DNA of 64,000 nucleotides from Rhodothermia bacterium (GCA_030428385.1 JAUIDY010000008.1:24260-88259), one strand, 5' to 3'. Shown: positions 54,198-63,223, counted from the first letter of the stretch. Numbers and translations are program-made. Notes: a model not told the origin generated them from the sequence alone.

Positions 54198-56288
54198 TCA
54201 CCCCTCGTCGGTCTCTTCCTCGGTTACGCTCGGCGCTTCCCACACGTTGTTGTTTGTGTCAATGTCGGCGAAGGAGGCGTCCGGGTCCACTTCTACTTTA
54301 ACGACGGCTTTGTCGCTGAAGAAGCCTTTGGTGAACGTCTTTTCATTGTTGCGCCAGATGTCCACCGGCATTTCGAGGCGCTCGGTGGAGCCATCGTCGT
54401 AGGTCACGTCCATCACCAGCGGCATCACGAGGCCACCTTCGTTGGTGACTTCCACGCGGTAGTAATGGGCGCCGTACTGCGTGCTCCCGAGGAGCGAGTC
54501 GGCGGCTTGCACATTCACGGAGGCGATAGACTGGTCGTTGGCGTGGGTCGTGTAGAACCAGCCGCGCCAGAACCACGACAGGTCTTCGCCTGCGGCCTCT
54601 TCCATCGACCGGAAAAAGTCGGCAGGCTGCGGGTGTTTAAACGCCCACTTCTCGCTGTATTCGCGGAAGGCTTCATCGAACGCCTCGGGGCCCACCACAA
54701 ATTCGCGCAGCAGCACGAGGCCCGTGCCCGGCTTGTTGTAGGCGTTGTTGCCATACTGCCGGTGGATCAGGTCACTCTGGGTCATGATGGGCACCTGATC
54801 CGGGTCGCGCATGTAATCCGTGATGGTGGTGGGCTCGTTGGTCATCGGAAACTCCGGGTTCCAATCGAGCTTGGCGTAATGCTCCAGGTACGTGTTGATG
54901 CCTTCGTCCATCCACGCCCACTTGCGCTCGTCGGCAGCGACAATCATGGGGAACCAGTTGTGCCCCACCTCATGGATCGTCACTAGCACGAGGACGTCTT
55001 CGGTTTGCTGCGAGAACGTGCCATCGGGCTGCGGGCGCGAGCCACAGAGCGATACCATCGGGTACTCCATCCCGAACGCCGGACCCAGCACGTTGATGGC
55101 TTTCGGGTACGGATATTCGAGGCTCATGCGCCCGTAGGTCTCCATCGTCTGCCAGATCGCCTTGGTCGAGACCTTGTCCCACAGCGGCATGCCGTCGCGC
55201 GAGTAGAGCGAGTGCAGCGCCACCACGCTTCCGTCGGGGCGCTCGTACCCGGCAGCGTCCCACACGTAGGTTTTGGACGACACCCACGCGAAGTCGCGCA
55301 CGTTTTCGGCCTTGAAGTGCCACGTCAGTGTGCCACTGTTTGTTGGGCGGCTGTCCGGCGTCATCACCTCATCGGCTTCGATGATAAAGACGGGGTCTTT
55401 GCCCTGGTACGCCCGTTCGAGGCGGCGGCGCTGCGTGCGTGTGAGCACCTCGTCGGGATTTTGCAACTCGCCCGTGGCATCGACGATGTGGTCCCACGGC
55501 ACCGTGATCTTGACATCGTAGTTGCCAAACTGGAGATAAAACTCGCCTTGCCCCAGGAATTGGTCGGTCTGCCAGCCGTTTACGTCGTCGTAGACCGACA
55601 GGCGCGGGAACCACTGCGTAATTTCGTAGACCCAGCCGTCGCTCATCAGCTCACGCCCACCGCGAAAGCCGTTGGGCAGGATGTTGTAGTGCCACGCCAG
55701 TTCAAGCTCGGTCTGCTCGCCGGGTTGGAGCGGCTCCGGAAGGTGCACCTTCATGATGGTGTTGTTGATCAGCGTGCGGGCATCCTGCATCTGCCCGTTC
55801 GGGCCTTGCACCTGCACCTTCGACAGCTCAAAGCCGCCATCAAACGGCTCCGGCGTGAAGCCAAGGGCCTGCCGGAACTGCGGCGGAATCTGCGCGACGT
55901 TGGCGGGAAGTGCACCTTGCGCTTCATACGTGCGGCTGTGCTCAATGGAGCGCACGTTCTGGTCCAGTTGGAACCACAGGTACCGCAGCGCATCCGGCGA
56001 GTTGTTGTGGTACGTCACCCGCTCGGAGCCGCGCACGACGTGGTTGGTGGTGTCCAGTTCGGTCTCGATGACGTAGTCGACCTGCTGCTGCCAGTAGCGC
56101 GGCCCCGGACTCCCGGCGGCGTTGCGGTAGTCGTTCGGGTCGGGCCAGTCCTCGATTTGGCGGAAGGACGAGCGGTTGGTCTTGGTGTCATCGTCGGTGT
56201 TGAGCCACTGCTGGGCGTTCACCGGGAGGCTGATCAGGAGGCACAGGCTCAGGCAGAGGCTGCCGATCCCCCAGGCAGATCGGTTCAT
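54198..56288 (-). CDS. M1-family metallopeptidase (gluzincin)
   Basis: The 696-residue protein has a signal peptide (1-23, ending VNAQ) and an N-terminal beta domain. The active site is TIHEVGHNWFPM (HEVGH at about residue 439), with the downstream WMDEGINTYLE supplying the third zinc ligand. GPAFGMEYPM, upstream, is the GAMEN-like substrate-binding segment. The C-terminal part is helical, followed by a beta domain (VNVQAADSLLGS...). It is an aminopeptidase-type enzyme exported to the periplasm or surface. ATG 56288 is taken; ATG 56303 would add five residues. The gene lies beside the zinc-metalloprotease and lipoprotein group, so a peptide-degrading cluster is likely. Confidence 0.92.
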   Translation of the reverse strand: MNRSAWGIGSLCLSLCLLISLPVNAQQWLNTDDDTKTNRSSFRQIEDWPDPNDYRNAAGSPGPRYWQQQVDYVIETELDTTNHVVRGSERVTYHNNSPDALRYLWFQLDQNVRSIEHSRTYEAQGALPANVAQIPPQFRQALGFTPEPFDGGFELSKVQVQGPNGQMQDARTLINNTIMKVHLPEPLQPGEQTELELAWHYNILPNGFRGGRELMSDGWVYEITQWFPRLSVYDDVNGWQTDQFLGQGEFYLQFGNYDVKITVPWDHIVDATGELQNPDEVLTRTQRRRLERAYQGKDPVFIIEADEVMTPDSRPTNSGTLTWHFKAENVRDFAWVSSKTYVWDAAGYERPDGSVVALHSLYSRDGMPLWDKVSTKAIWQTMETYGRMSLEYPYPKAINVLGPAFGMEYPMVSLCGSRPQPDGTFSQQTEDVLVLVTIHEVGHNWFPMIVAADERKWAWMDEGINTYLEHYAKLDWNPEFPMTNEPTTITDYMRDPDQVPIMTQSDLIHRQYGNNAYNKPGTGLVLLREFVVGPEAFDEAFREYSEKWAFKHPQPADFFRSMEEAAGEDLSWFWRGWFYTTHANDQSIASVNVQAADSLLGSTQYGAHYYRVEVTNEGGLVMPLVMDVTYDDGSTERLEMPVDIWRNNEKTFTKGFFSDKAVVKVEVDPDASFADIDTNNNVWEAPSVTEEETDEG

Positions 56289-56343
56289 TGGGGTTGCACG
56301 CATAGAGAATGGGAAATGGTGATTTTGCGGCACAGCGGAGAGG

Positions 56344-56414
56344 TGATGCGTGAAACGTGAGGGTGCCGAGCACCATCGTTTCCGTGAAGTTCACGTTTTA
56401 CGTTTTACGTTTCA
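56344..56414. repeat. GTGAAACG-rich intergenic element, short copy
   Basis: TGATGCGTGAAACGTGAGGG and TGCCGAGCACCA start the element, and ACGTTTTACGTTTTACGTTT ends it. The left part matches, in the reverse direction, the right end of the element at 50904-51042, and the right part matches its left end. It is about half as long. Confidence 0.65.
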
Positions 56415-56715
56415 GTTGTCCCCTCCACAAACGACGCCGATTAAAAGTAGCGCGACGCTACGGGGCAACCGAAGCGAAAGTTGTCGAAATCGGCCGGATT
56501 GTGGCAGGACTCGCGTCCGCTGTTGCGAGTTGGCGGATGGAGGAAGAAAGGGGGCGTGGGAGAAGGGGGAAGGGAAGGCCGCCGAGCATTACACCGGACA
56601 GGTACAGACAGTGCGTTATGCCGACAGTTTCCGTGTTTCCGCAACCGGCTGTTTGACGCATGTACTCAACAAATAAGTATATTGACCCAACATGCCGTGT
56701 GTAATTCGGAACCGT

Positions 56716-56750
56716 TCCGGTTAATAACGCGGATAACGTCCGGTTAATAA
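56716..56750 (+). promoter_or_regulatory. Direct repeat upstream of ridA
   Basis: TCCGGTTAATAA occurs at 56716-56727 and again at 56739-56750, with a 23-base period, roughly two helical turns. The second copy ends 40 bases before the RidA start. It could be a tandem regulator site. No regulator gene is adjacent. Confidence 0.35.
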
Positions 56751-56790
56751 TAACGTCCCGAAAGACCGTGCAGCCGGCCCCAGATTGACT

Positions 56791-57216
56791 ATGCCCAAAC
56801 AGCATCTCAACCCGCCTGACCTCTTCCCAAGCACCCAATACGGCTTCTCACAGATCGTCACCGCCACACCCGGCCGCTTTGTCTTCCTTTCAGGGCAGGT
56901 GGCCTGGGATGCCCAGCAAAACCTCATCGGACGGAATGATCTCAAAGCCCAGACGCAGCAAGCGCTCCGCAACGTTGAGAAGGCGCTTGGTGCTGCCGGG
57001 GCACGCCTGACGGATCTGGTGGCGCTGCGACTTTATATCGTCAACTATGATGCCTCGCGGGACGCTCCAGGAATCACCGAGGTGTTGAAGGCGATGTTCG
57101 TGGGAAGTGAGCCACCTGCCTGCACGTGGATCGGCGTGGCGAGGTTGGCCAATGAAGGATTTCTGATTGAGATAGAGGCGACGGCGGTAGTGGACACGGA
57201 GGCAGGGGCCGGATAA
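56791..57216 (+). CDS. RidA/YjgF-family protein
   Basis: The 141-residue protein matches the RidA family of enamine/imine deaminases. Typical segments are YGFSQIVTATPGRFVFLSGQVAWD at the N-terminus, LKAQTQQALRNVEKALGAAGA and RLTDLVALRLYIVNYD in the middle, and the C-terminal EIEATAVV. The family arginine near the end is not obvious; this may indicate a divergent member. ATG 56791 is used because TTG 56785 lies only two codons upstream. RidA proteins work in the cytoplasm to remove reactive enamine intermediates. A small membrane protein gene follows 116 bases later. Confidence 0.88.
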   Translation: MPKQHLNPPDLFPSTQYGFSQIVTATPGRFVFLSGQVAWDAQQNLIGRNDLKAQTQQALRNVEKALGAAGARLTDLVALRLYIVNYDASRDAPGITEVLKAMFVGSEPPACTWIGVARLANEGFLIEIEATAVVDTEAGAG

Positions 57217-57332
57217 CCCCGCTTCAGCCGACCGTGGGTCTTGCCATGCTTGATGGTCGCATCTACATTGCGTAATCATTGTGCCGTCAGCTCATTGCCG
57301 CTGAGCTTCACCATTCTGCAGTGCTCGTGTTC

Positions 57333-57725
57333 ATGGAAGCCTGGATTCGTTTCCCGACCTTCATCATTGCCTCTTACATCGTCTTCGGAGCCATCCTGTA
57401 TTTCGTTCTCCGCCGACGGGATCACGCAGAACCGCTAGTGCGCATTCTCGGCACCGGCTTGATCGTCGTCGTCGGGGGGATGATCTTCGCCAAGATCGGA
57501 CAGAACACAGGATGGCCGTGGTGGATCTATTACACGGTACCGATGCTGTTGACCGTTTTTCTGCCTCCTCTCTACTTCAAGATGAGCCGCCGTGAAGTAC
57601 CTGAGTATGTGCTTCTGAGTTTTCTCTCGGCTCCGTTGGTGCACCTGCTGTTCTCGTTCTTTCTAGGTTGGAAGGACTACATGCCTTTCCTGGAGGTACC
57701 ATCGCTTTGGGAGTTGCTCGGGTAG
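57333..57725 (+). CDS. Small integral membrane protein, unknown
   Basis: The 130-residue protein has about four transmembrane segments (about 9-27, 40-60, 67-87 and 99-118) with WPWWIYYTVPMLLTVFLPPLY as a prominent part. There is no named motif. ATG 57333 begins directly before the first membrane helix. It may be a member of the many uncharacterised small membrane proteins in Bacteroidota. The next gene is 169 bases away and on the same strand. Confidence 0.7.
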   Translation: MEAWIRFPTFIIASYIVFGAILYFVLRRRDHAEPLVRILGTGLIVVVGGMIFAKIGQNTGWPWWIYYTVPMLLTVFLPPLYFKMSRREVPEYVLLSFLSAPLVHLLFSFFLGWKDYMPFLEVPSLWELLG

Positions 57726-57894
57726 CAGGTCGTCAGCAGAATGAACGGGAGGAGTCGAGTATTCAGCGCTGGTGAATGAGTATGAGTATATCACGCACAT
57801 CAACAGCCGACGCAGGGCGTCGGGCTTTGTGCTTGCCTCAACATCGGTGTCTCCATAGCTTTTTGTAAACTTAACCCACTGTCCTGCGCGGGTT

Positions 57895-58989
57895 ATGCGC
57901 AGGCTGTTAAAGAACATCGCATTGCGCATCACCGTCTTCGGCGCGACCGGCCAAGCTGGTCGCTGCATCACGCGATTCCTCCTGAATGATCCCTCCTGCG
58001 AGGTCACTGGGTGTAGTCGCTCAGACACGCGGCTCCGTCAGCTCACGTCCAGCCTGGCGGGATCTCCAGGGAGCCTCCAGACCCGAGTCGTCGATGTAGC
58101 ATCCGAAGCGCACGTGCTCGAGGCCATGTCCTCCGCCGACGTGGTGGTGGGAGCAACGAGTCAGTCGGCTGACGGGCCGGTCCTCGCCGACCTTGCGGTC
58201 CGATGCGGCACCTCCTACCTCGGGATCCACCTGTCCTCTGAGACGAAGTGGGCCAAGCTCCGCTCGATGCAGGAAGCGTGCGTGGAGAAAGGAGTGATGG
58301 TCGTGGACGACGCCGGGGCTCACCCCGGCTTACCAGCTGCCATGGTCCGCTACGCGGCGATGGACGGCCCGCTGCGGTCTGCGTGGGTTGGCGGTAAGTT
58401 TGCCCTCCCCTGGAATGACCTCGATGTGACACCAGCGACCATTGCCGACTTCGTTGCCGAGATCGAGTCGATGCAACCGGCTGTGTTCAAGAACGGGAAG
58501 AAGGTTCGGGGCTACCGCCACGCCCGCGCCTTCGACTTCGAGATTGGCCGAGGTGCCGAGACCTGCACGCCCATGTTCCTTGAAGAGATCGGTGAGCTCG
58601 CGCGGTCCGGGACCGTGGCGTCGACCGGTTTCTTCATCGGTGGGTTTGGGCGGCTCGTCGACTATGGCATCTTCCCACTAAGCATGGGGCTCGTGAAGCT
58701 CAACCGCCGATGGGCATCCCAGGTCATGTGGTGGGGACTCCGGCGCCTCGCGTCGGAAGCGCCCTACGGGGTCTTGATACTTGACGCCGAGCGCGCATCC
58801 GATGGCAGCCCGGTGCGCATACGCGTATCACACGCCGATCCTTACGTGCTAACGGCTGCCCCCGCTGTGGCGACCATCCGTCAGATGCTGTCCCATCCTA
58901 AGCCGGGCGTCTGGACGCAGGCAGGCTTTGTGGAGCCGCAATCCTTCTTCGAGAGTCTGCAAGGATGGGGGATCAAGGTCGACGCCTGA
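57895..58989 (+). CDS. Saccharopine dehydrogenase-like oxidoreductase
   Basis: The 364-residue protein has a Rossmann domain with ITVFGATGQAGRCI (12-25) and SADVVVGATSQSADGPVL (80-97), matching the saccharopine dehydrogenase NADP-binding group. The middle domain has VVDDAGAHPGLPAAMVRYAA, and the C-terminal part SHADPYVLTAAPAVATIRQML. Many proteins in this group act on unknown substrates. Start ATG 57895 has a CGCGGGTT sequence upstream but no good ribosome-binding site. No adjacent lysine biosynthesis genes were seen. Confidence 0.82.
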   Translation: MRRLLKNIALRITVFGATGQAGRCITRFLLNDPSCEVTGCSRSDTRLRQLTSSLAGSPGSLQTRVVDVASEAHVLEAMSSADVVVGATSQSADGPVLADLAVRCGTSYLGIHLSSETKWAKLRSMQEACVEKGVMVVDDAGAHPGLPAAMVRYAAMDGPLRSAWVGGKFALPWNDLDVTPATIADFVAEIESMQPAVFKNGKKVRGYRHARAFDFEIGRGAETCTPMFLEEIGELARSGTVASTGFFIGGFGRLVDYGIFPLSMGLVKLNRRWASQVMWWGLRRLASEAPYGVLILDAERASDGSPVRIRVSHADPYVLTAAPAVATIRQMLSHPKPGVWTQAGFVEPQSFFESLQGWGIKVDA

Positions 58990-59170
58990 TGCTCCCTCTC
59001 ACGGACCGCGTGCGTTAGTACCAAACATCCAAGCCGACAAGAAGCACGAAGGGTTTCCGTTGTTTGCGGCGCGCGTGTCTCTGTGCTACTTTGCATCGAT
59101 GTGCAGTCCATAACGGCTAACCGTTAAGCCGTAGCAACCCGTGTTTCTTCTGGCGCCCGAGGTACGGTAC

Positions 59171-59968
59171 ATGCCCTTTGCAGACAATCAAGGCTTGTCG
59201 ATCTCGTTCGAGGACGTGGGGACGGGAAGAGCGGTGGTGTTGGGGCACAGCTTCTTGTGCGCGGGCACCATGTGGCGCGGTCAGGTACCCGCGCTAGCGG
59301 AGCACTACCGGGTCCTCAACCTCGACTTGCGCGGCCATGGCAAGTCGGGCGAAATAACGAAACCTTTCTCGCTGTACGACGCCGTCTCGGACGTCGTGGC
59401 GATACTCGATGCGCTGGGTATCGAGAAGGCCGTGTGGTGTGGCTTGTCTATTGGCGGCATGGTGGCGATGCGGGCGGCGCTAACGTGTCCTGAACGAGTC
59501 GAAGGTCTCCTCCTTTTGGATACCGACGCGGGGGCCGAAAAAACATACCACAAGCTCAAATATCGGTTAATGGGGCTGGGCGCACAGCGCTTGGGGATCG
59601 GTCCGTTTCTGCCTTCGATTGCCCGGCTGATGTTCGGCGCCACGGCCCATCGGCAGCAGGCGGCGCTCGTTCAAGAGTGGAAAGGGGAATGCTCACAGGT
59701 CCACCTCCCTTCCATCCTGCGGTGCCTGGAAGCCCTGATGAAGCGGGATTCGCTGCTTGCCCGCCTTCCCGAGATCAACGTGCCCGCGCTTGTGCTGGTG
59801 GGTGAAGAAGACCGCTCGCTTCCGCCCCGTCTGTCTCATCAGATCCACGACCTGTTGCCCAACGCCGAGTTCGTCCAGATTCCCGCTGCGGGCCACCTGT
59901 CGGCCCTGGAGCAACCCGTTCCCGTAAATGCGGCGATCCTTGACTTCCTCGGCAGGCGGTTTTCATGA
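59171..59968 (+). CDS. Alpha/beta hydrolase
   Basis: The 265-residue protein has the alpha/beta-hydrolase fold: HSFLCAGTMWRGQVPALAEHY, DLRGHGKSG (52-60), and the nucleophile elbow GLSIGG with S93. The aspartate is probably in GEEDRSLPP, and the histidine in AAGHLSALEQP near the C-terminus. The best-fit group is small-molecule esterases and haloalkane-like hydrolases; the substrate is unknown. ATG 59171 has GAGG eight bases upstream; GTG 59141 would add ten residues. A palindrome-like ACGGCTAACCGTTAAGCCGT is upstream at about 59112-59131. Confidence 0.88.
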   Translation: MPFADNQGLSISFEDVGTGRAVVLGHSFLCAGTMWRGQVPALAEHYRVLNLDLRGHGKSGEITKPFSLYDAVSDVVAILDALGIEKAVWCGLSIGGMVAMRAALTCPERVEGLLLLDTDAGAEKTYHKLKYRLMGLGAQRLGIGPFLPSIARLMFGATAHRQQAALVQEWKGECSQVHLPSILRCLEALMKRDSLLARLPEINVPALVLVGEEDRSLPPRLSHQIHDLLPNAEFVQIPAAGHLSALEQPVPVNAAILDFLGRRFS

Positions 59969-60089
59969 GCAAGCCCGACACACACCGCCTCTCTCCCGTT
60001 GCCTCTAACCCTCCGGGAACGTACCCAGTTTGCTGCTGGTCACCGTACGATGAAGCGATACAACAACGCCACGTACGACCCCGCACCGC

Positions 60090-60302
60090 CTACGCCTCCT
60101 CTTTCAACGAAAACACCTCCTCCACCGCCACCCCAAAGTACCGCGCAATCTTGAGCGCGATGACGGTTGAAGGCACGAAGCGGCCTACCTCTATCGTACT
60201 GATCGTCTTCCGCGACACGCCGATGGCTTCGGCCAGATCGGCCTGACTCATGCGGTGTTCGGCGCGGAAGACCCGGATGCGGTTGTCCAGTTCGTCGTTC
60301 AC
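60090..60302 (-). CDS. XRE-family helix-turn-helix regulator
   Basis: The 70-residue protein is a single HTH domain: RIRVFRAEHRMSQADLAEAI, then GVSRKTISTIEVGRFVP and LKIARYFGVAVEEVF. Such one-domain regulators usually act as autorepressors together with a small membrane protein. Its GTG start (60302-60300) overlaps the stop codon of the upstream membrane gene (60299-60301), so translation is likely coupled. The palindrome at 60833-60848, upstream of the pair, is the candidate binding site. Confidence 0.93.
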   Translation of the reverse strand: MNDELDNRIRVFRAEHRMSQADLAEAIGVSRKTISTIEVGRFVPSTVIALKIARYFGVAVEEVFSLKEEA

Positions 60303-60769
60303 AGCGCCTCCTCCGTCTCGGCACCCGCGTGGTCGCGTGCGTGGAACAGGAAAAACGAAATGCTGAACCCCGCCGACAGCGACAAGCCCGGTAGCTTGAT
60401 AAAGAAGTCCGCCGAAAGTTGGGTGTCATTGGTGACCACATCAAGGATGGCTACCAACACCAGCGTCAGGAAAAAGGCGACGAACGCCGAGCGCTTGACC
60501 GTTTCCATGATGTACTCATCATTCAGAGCGCGTTGATGGCGCTTGCTGCGTTTGTTCCGGGGCAGACGCACCCAGATCACCATGGCCACCACCACAGCAA
60601 CCGCCGCCGCCCGTGCAGGCCACTGCGACCACGTCCGCAAGGCCTCGGCTACCGCCTCGTCCACCAGATACGCGCTGGCTTCCATCGCCAGATTTATCGC
60701 TGATAGAAAGGCAAAAAGGACCAGCCATTTGACATAGCTGTCAAACACATCCGCAATAGTTTTTCCCAT
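60299..60769 (-). CDS. Small membrane protein coupled to an XRE regulator
   Basis: The 156-residue protein has four predicted transmembrane helices (about 14-33, 48-66, 92-112, 122-142) and a basic loop RLPRNKRSKRHQRALNDEYIMETVKR between the second and third. I do not recognise a domain for certain; small DUF2178-type membrane proteins show similar pairing with XRE regulators. ATG 60769 fits the start of the first helix. The stop codon overlaps the start of the regulator gene. The operator-like palindrome lies 64 bases upstream of the start. Confidence 0.75.
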   Translation of the reverse strand: MGKTIADVFDSYVKWLVLFAFLSAINLAMEASAYLVDEAVAEALRTWSQWPARAAAVAVVVAMVIWVRLPRNKRSKRHQRALNDEYIMETVKRSAFVAFFLTLVLVAILDVVTNDTQLSADFFIKLPGLSLSAGFSISFFLFHARDHAGAETEEAL

Positions 60770-61238
60770 GATCCGACTCCGTTTAAGTTCGTGGCACTCA
60801 GGTTTCAAAATGATTATCAAGGGTTACGTAATGATACCTTAAGGTATCAAAATAATCAAGTATCTGCCCTTCTTTTTTTCGTGATGGTCATTGGAGGGCT
60901 TCCCGGCTGCCTCTGCGTCCAACGACGTGACACCGGGCGAGAATTTGTGAGAACCACTCCGGCATTTCGCCCCTGCATGCACGGCGCTCCTGCGCAAGTC
61001 TTCAACAATTAGGTATATTGCGCATCGGTCTGGGACGATGCCCCCGCGCGGCGACTGGTTTTTTTAACCGGGCGGCCTCGCTTGCACGCTCACCCACCAG
61101 GCCGCTTCTACCGCCTTTGCCGTGCGTATGCTGTAGCCTTGATACACCTACGCACCCCGCCACACCACGGCTTGAGATAGACCATGCAAGCCCTCTGTAG
61201 TGCTTGTTGCCCCCGTCCAATCAAGTTGGAAAAACAAG
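60770..61238. other. Intergenic region between XRE pair and CE15 gene
   Basis: This 469-base gap between divergent genes contains the palindrome GATACCTTAAGGTATC (60833-60848) near the membrane-protein gene, with TGATTAT (60811-60817) and its inverse ATAATCA (60852-60858) around it. A TATATT word at 61014-61019 with TGCGCA 18 bases before may be the CE15 promoter. No coding frame with good support was seen in it. Confidence 0.6.
60833..60848 (-). promoter_or_regulatory. Perfect 16-bp operator-like palindrome
   Basis: GATACCTTAAGGTATC reads the same on both strands. It lies 64 bases upstream of the first gene of the XRE/membrane-protein pair. Its place and length suit an XRE-family dimer. Confidence 0.65.
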
Positions 61239-62957
61239 ATGAGAACAGCCTCCCTACTGGTCGTGCTCCTGCTGAGCACGCTGGTCCTTTCCCCCGCCGT
61301 CGCCCAGGATATCCCGCTCGTCTACGATGCGGAACATACCGGCATGGACTGCGCCCCCCCGCCCTTCCCTGCCTTCAGCGACCTGCCCGTCATCCGCCCG
61401 CTGCCCGATCCGTTCGCGTGGTCGGATGGCTCGGGGCGGTCCACCAGCTTCGACGACTGGCGGTGCCGCCGGGCCGAAATCGCCGCCGAGATCCAGCATT
61501 ATGAGATCGGCGAAAAACCCGCGCCCCCCGACGACCTCGTCGCCAGCTTTACCGACGATACCCTCACCGTACAGGTCACTGTCAACGGCGAAACGCTCAC
61601 GCTCAAATCGGCCATTGTGCTGCCCGAAGGCGACGGCCCGTTTCCCGCCGTCATCGGCGTGGGGCGGCCTTCTGGAAGCCTTCCGCCCGACATTTTTTCC
61701 AGCCGCAACGTCGCGCAAATCGGGTTTAACTTCACCCAGGTAACGTCGCACACCCAAACCCGGGGCGAAGAGCCGCTCAACGAACTGTACCCCGAGTTGA
61801 CGCATATCGGCTCGTACAGCGCATGGCCCTGGGGCGTCAGCCGCCTGATCGACGGGCTGGAACAAGTCGCCGACGACCTGCCGATTGACCTCGACCATCT
61901 CGCCATCACCGGATGCTCGTTTGCCGGGAAGATGGCGCTGTATGCCGGAGCGTTTGACGAACGCATCGCCCTCACGATTGCGCAGGAGTCGGGCGGCGGC
62001 GGTGCAGCCGCGTGGCGCGTCTCCGAAACCCTCGGCAACGTCGAAACCCTCGGCAACACCAGCTTTGCATGGTTCCTCGAAGACCTGCGCCAGTTCAGCC
62101 TCGCGGTGCCAAAGCTGCCCTTCGATCACCACGAACTGATGGCGATGGTGGCTCCGCGTGCGCTGCTGGTGCTGGGCAACACCGATTACGAATGGCTAGC
62201 CGACGAGTCGGGCTACGTCTCGGCGCGGGCCGCCCAGCGGGTATGGCAGACGTTTGGCATCGACGACCGGTTTGGGTTTACCATCGGCGGCGGGCATGGG
62301 CACTGCCAGCTTCCCGACTTCGAGCGCCCGCAGGTGGAAGCCTTTGTGGACAAATTCCTCCTCGGGGACATGAGCGCCGACACCGACGTGCAGGTCCACC
62401 CGTTTGAGAGCGTCAACCATGAGCGGTGGTCGGCGTGGTGGGGCACCGACGATCCCACGTACCCCGACTTCACGCTCGACCCGGAAGGCACCGAGTCGCT
62501 GTTTTTTGAGGCCGAATGTGCGGCGCACGGCACCGACTGGGAAGTTATGGCCGACGCCGGGGCATCGAACGACGGATATGTGACCACCAAGGCGGGCCTC
62601 ACCGTCACCAACGAGGCCCCAACCGGCGCGGAAAGTACGCTCACGATTCCGTTTACGGTAAGCCAGGATACCACCTACTATATCTACGCCCGCGTGAAGA
62701 GCGTGGAGCCCGGCGACGACTCGATCTGGCTGAAGCTGGATGGCAAAGATTTCCGGGCGGCCTATGGCGTGCGCGGCGTGGGCGAGTGGCGGTGGGTCAA
62801 AGCCACCCGGGCACCACTCACCGCTGGCGACCACACGCTCACGCTCACCTACCGCGAAGAAGACGGGCACTTGTTGGACAAGATTAGCATCACCAGCTTT
62901 GCCTACGGCCCCGAAGAACTGGGTTACCAAAAAGCCCTCAATGCCTGTTCACCGTGA
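61239..62957 (+). CDS. CE15-type glucuronoyl esterase with CBM-like C-terminal domain
   Basis: The 572-residue protein has a signal peptide (1-23, ending AVAQ) and an alpha/beta-hydrolase domain (about 40-380). Its LAITGCSFAGKMALYAGA segment has the GCS-x-x-GK motif of CE15 with S227, followed by QESGGGG with E250, LPFDHHEL, and GGGHGHCQLPD with H355 as the catalytic histidine. Glucuronoyl esterases cut ester bonds between lignin and glucuronic acid in xylan. From about 415 on there is a beta-sandwich with EAECAAHGTDWEVMADAG, which is typical of carbohydrate-binding modules of the CBM6/CBM35 type. ATG 61239 fits the signal peptide. A terminator lies after the stop. Confidence 0.9.
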   Translation: MRTASLLVVLLLSTLVLSPAVAQDIPLVYDAEHTGMDCAPPPFPAFSDLPVIRPLPDPFAWSDGSGRSTSFDDWRCRRAEIAAEIQHYEIGEKPAPPDDLVASFTDDTLTVQVTVNGETLTLKSAIVLPEGDGPFPAVIGVGRPSGSLPPDIFSSRNVAQIGFNFTQVTSHTQTRGEEPLNELYPELTHIGSYSAWPWGVSRLIDGLEQVADDLPIDLDHLAITGCSFAGKMALYAGAFDERIALTIAQESGGGGAAAWRVSETLGNVETLGNTSFAWFLEDLRQFSLAVPKLPFDHHELMAMVAPRALLVLGNTDYEWLADESGYVSARAAQRVWQTFGIDDRFGFTIGGGHGHCQLPDFERPQVEAFVDKFLLGDMSADTDVQVHPFESVNHERWSAWWGTDDPTYPDFTLDPEGTESLFFEAECAAHGTDWEVMADAGASNDGYVTTKAGLTVTNEAPTGAESTLTIPFTVSQDTTYYIYARVKSVEPGDDSIWLKLDGKDFRAAYGVRGVGEWRWVKATRAPLTAGDHTLTLTYREEDGHLLDKISITSFAYGPEELGYQKALNACSP

Positions 62958-62969
62958 CGTGAGGGGCAG

Positions 62970-63003
62970 GCAGCAAACGGAAACTCAATGCTCCGTTTGC
63001 TGC
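62970..63003 (+). terminator. Terminator after CE15 gene
   Basis: GCAGCAAACGGA (62970-62981) and TCCGTTTGCTGC (62992-63003) form a perfect twelve-base stem with a ten-base loop, followed by TTGTCCTTTT. Confidence 0.8.
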
Positions 63004-63223
63004 TTGTCCTTTTGCGCCCTCTCCTGAATGAAACGGTGGGCTACACACAGCATGATTCGCTGAGGCTTCCTGCTTGTACCCGACCAACGCCGTGACACAT
63101 GTTTTGAAGAGATAACCAATGGCACCGCGCATGTTATGCCGACGACGTCCGTGATTGCCTGTTATCCCCTGTAAGCCATACCTTAAATCTAGTACAACCC
63201 CAAAACTCTTCTTAGATATTCGA

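Larger units (their letters stand above)
56304..56790. other. Intergenic region between divergent M1 peptidase and RidA genes
   Basis: This 487-base gap has the GTGAAACG-rich repeat at 56344-56414, a purine-rich stretch at 56536-56580, AT-rich DNA near 56660-56710 with a TATATTG word, and a direct repeat at 56716-56750. It must contain promoters for both genes. No coding potential was seen. Confidence 0.6.
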
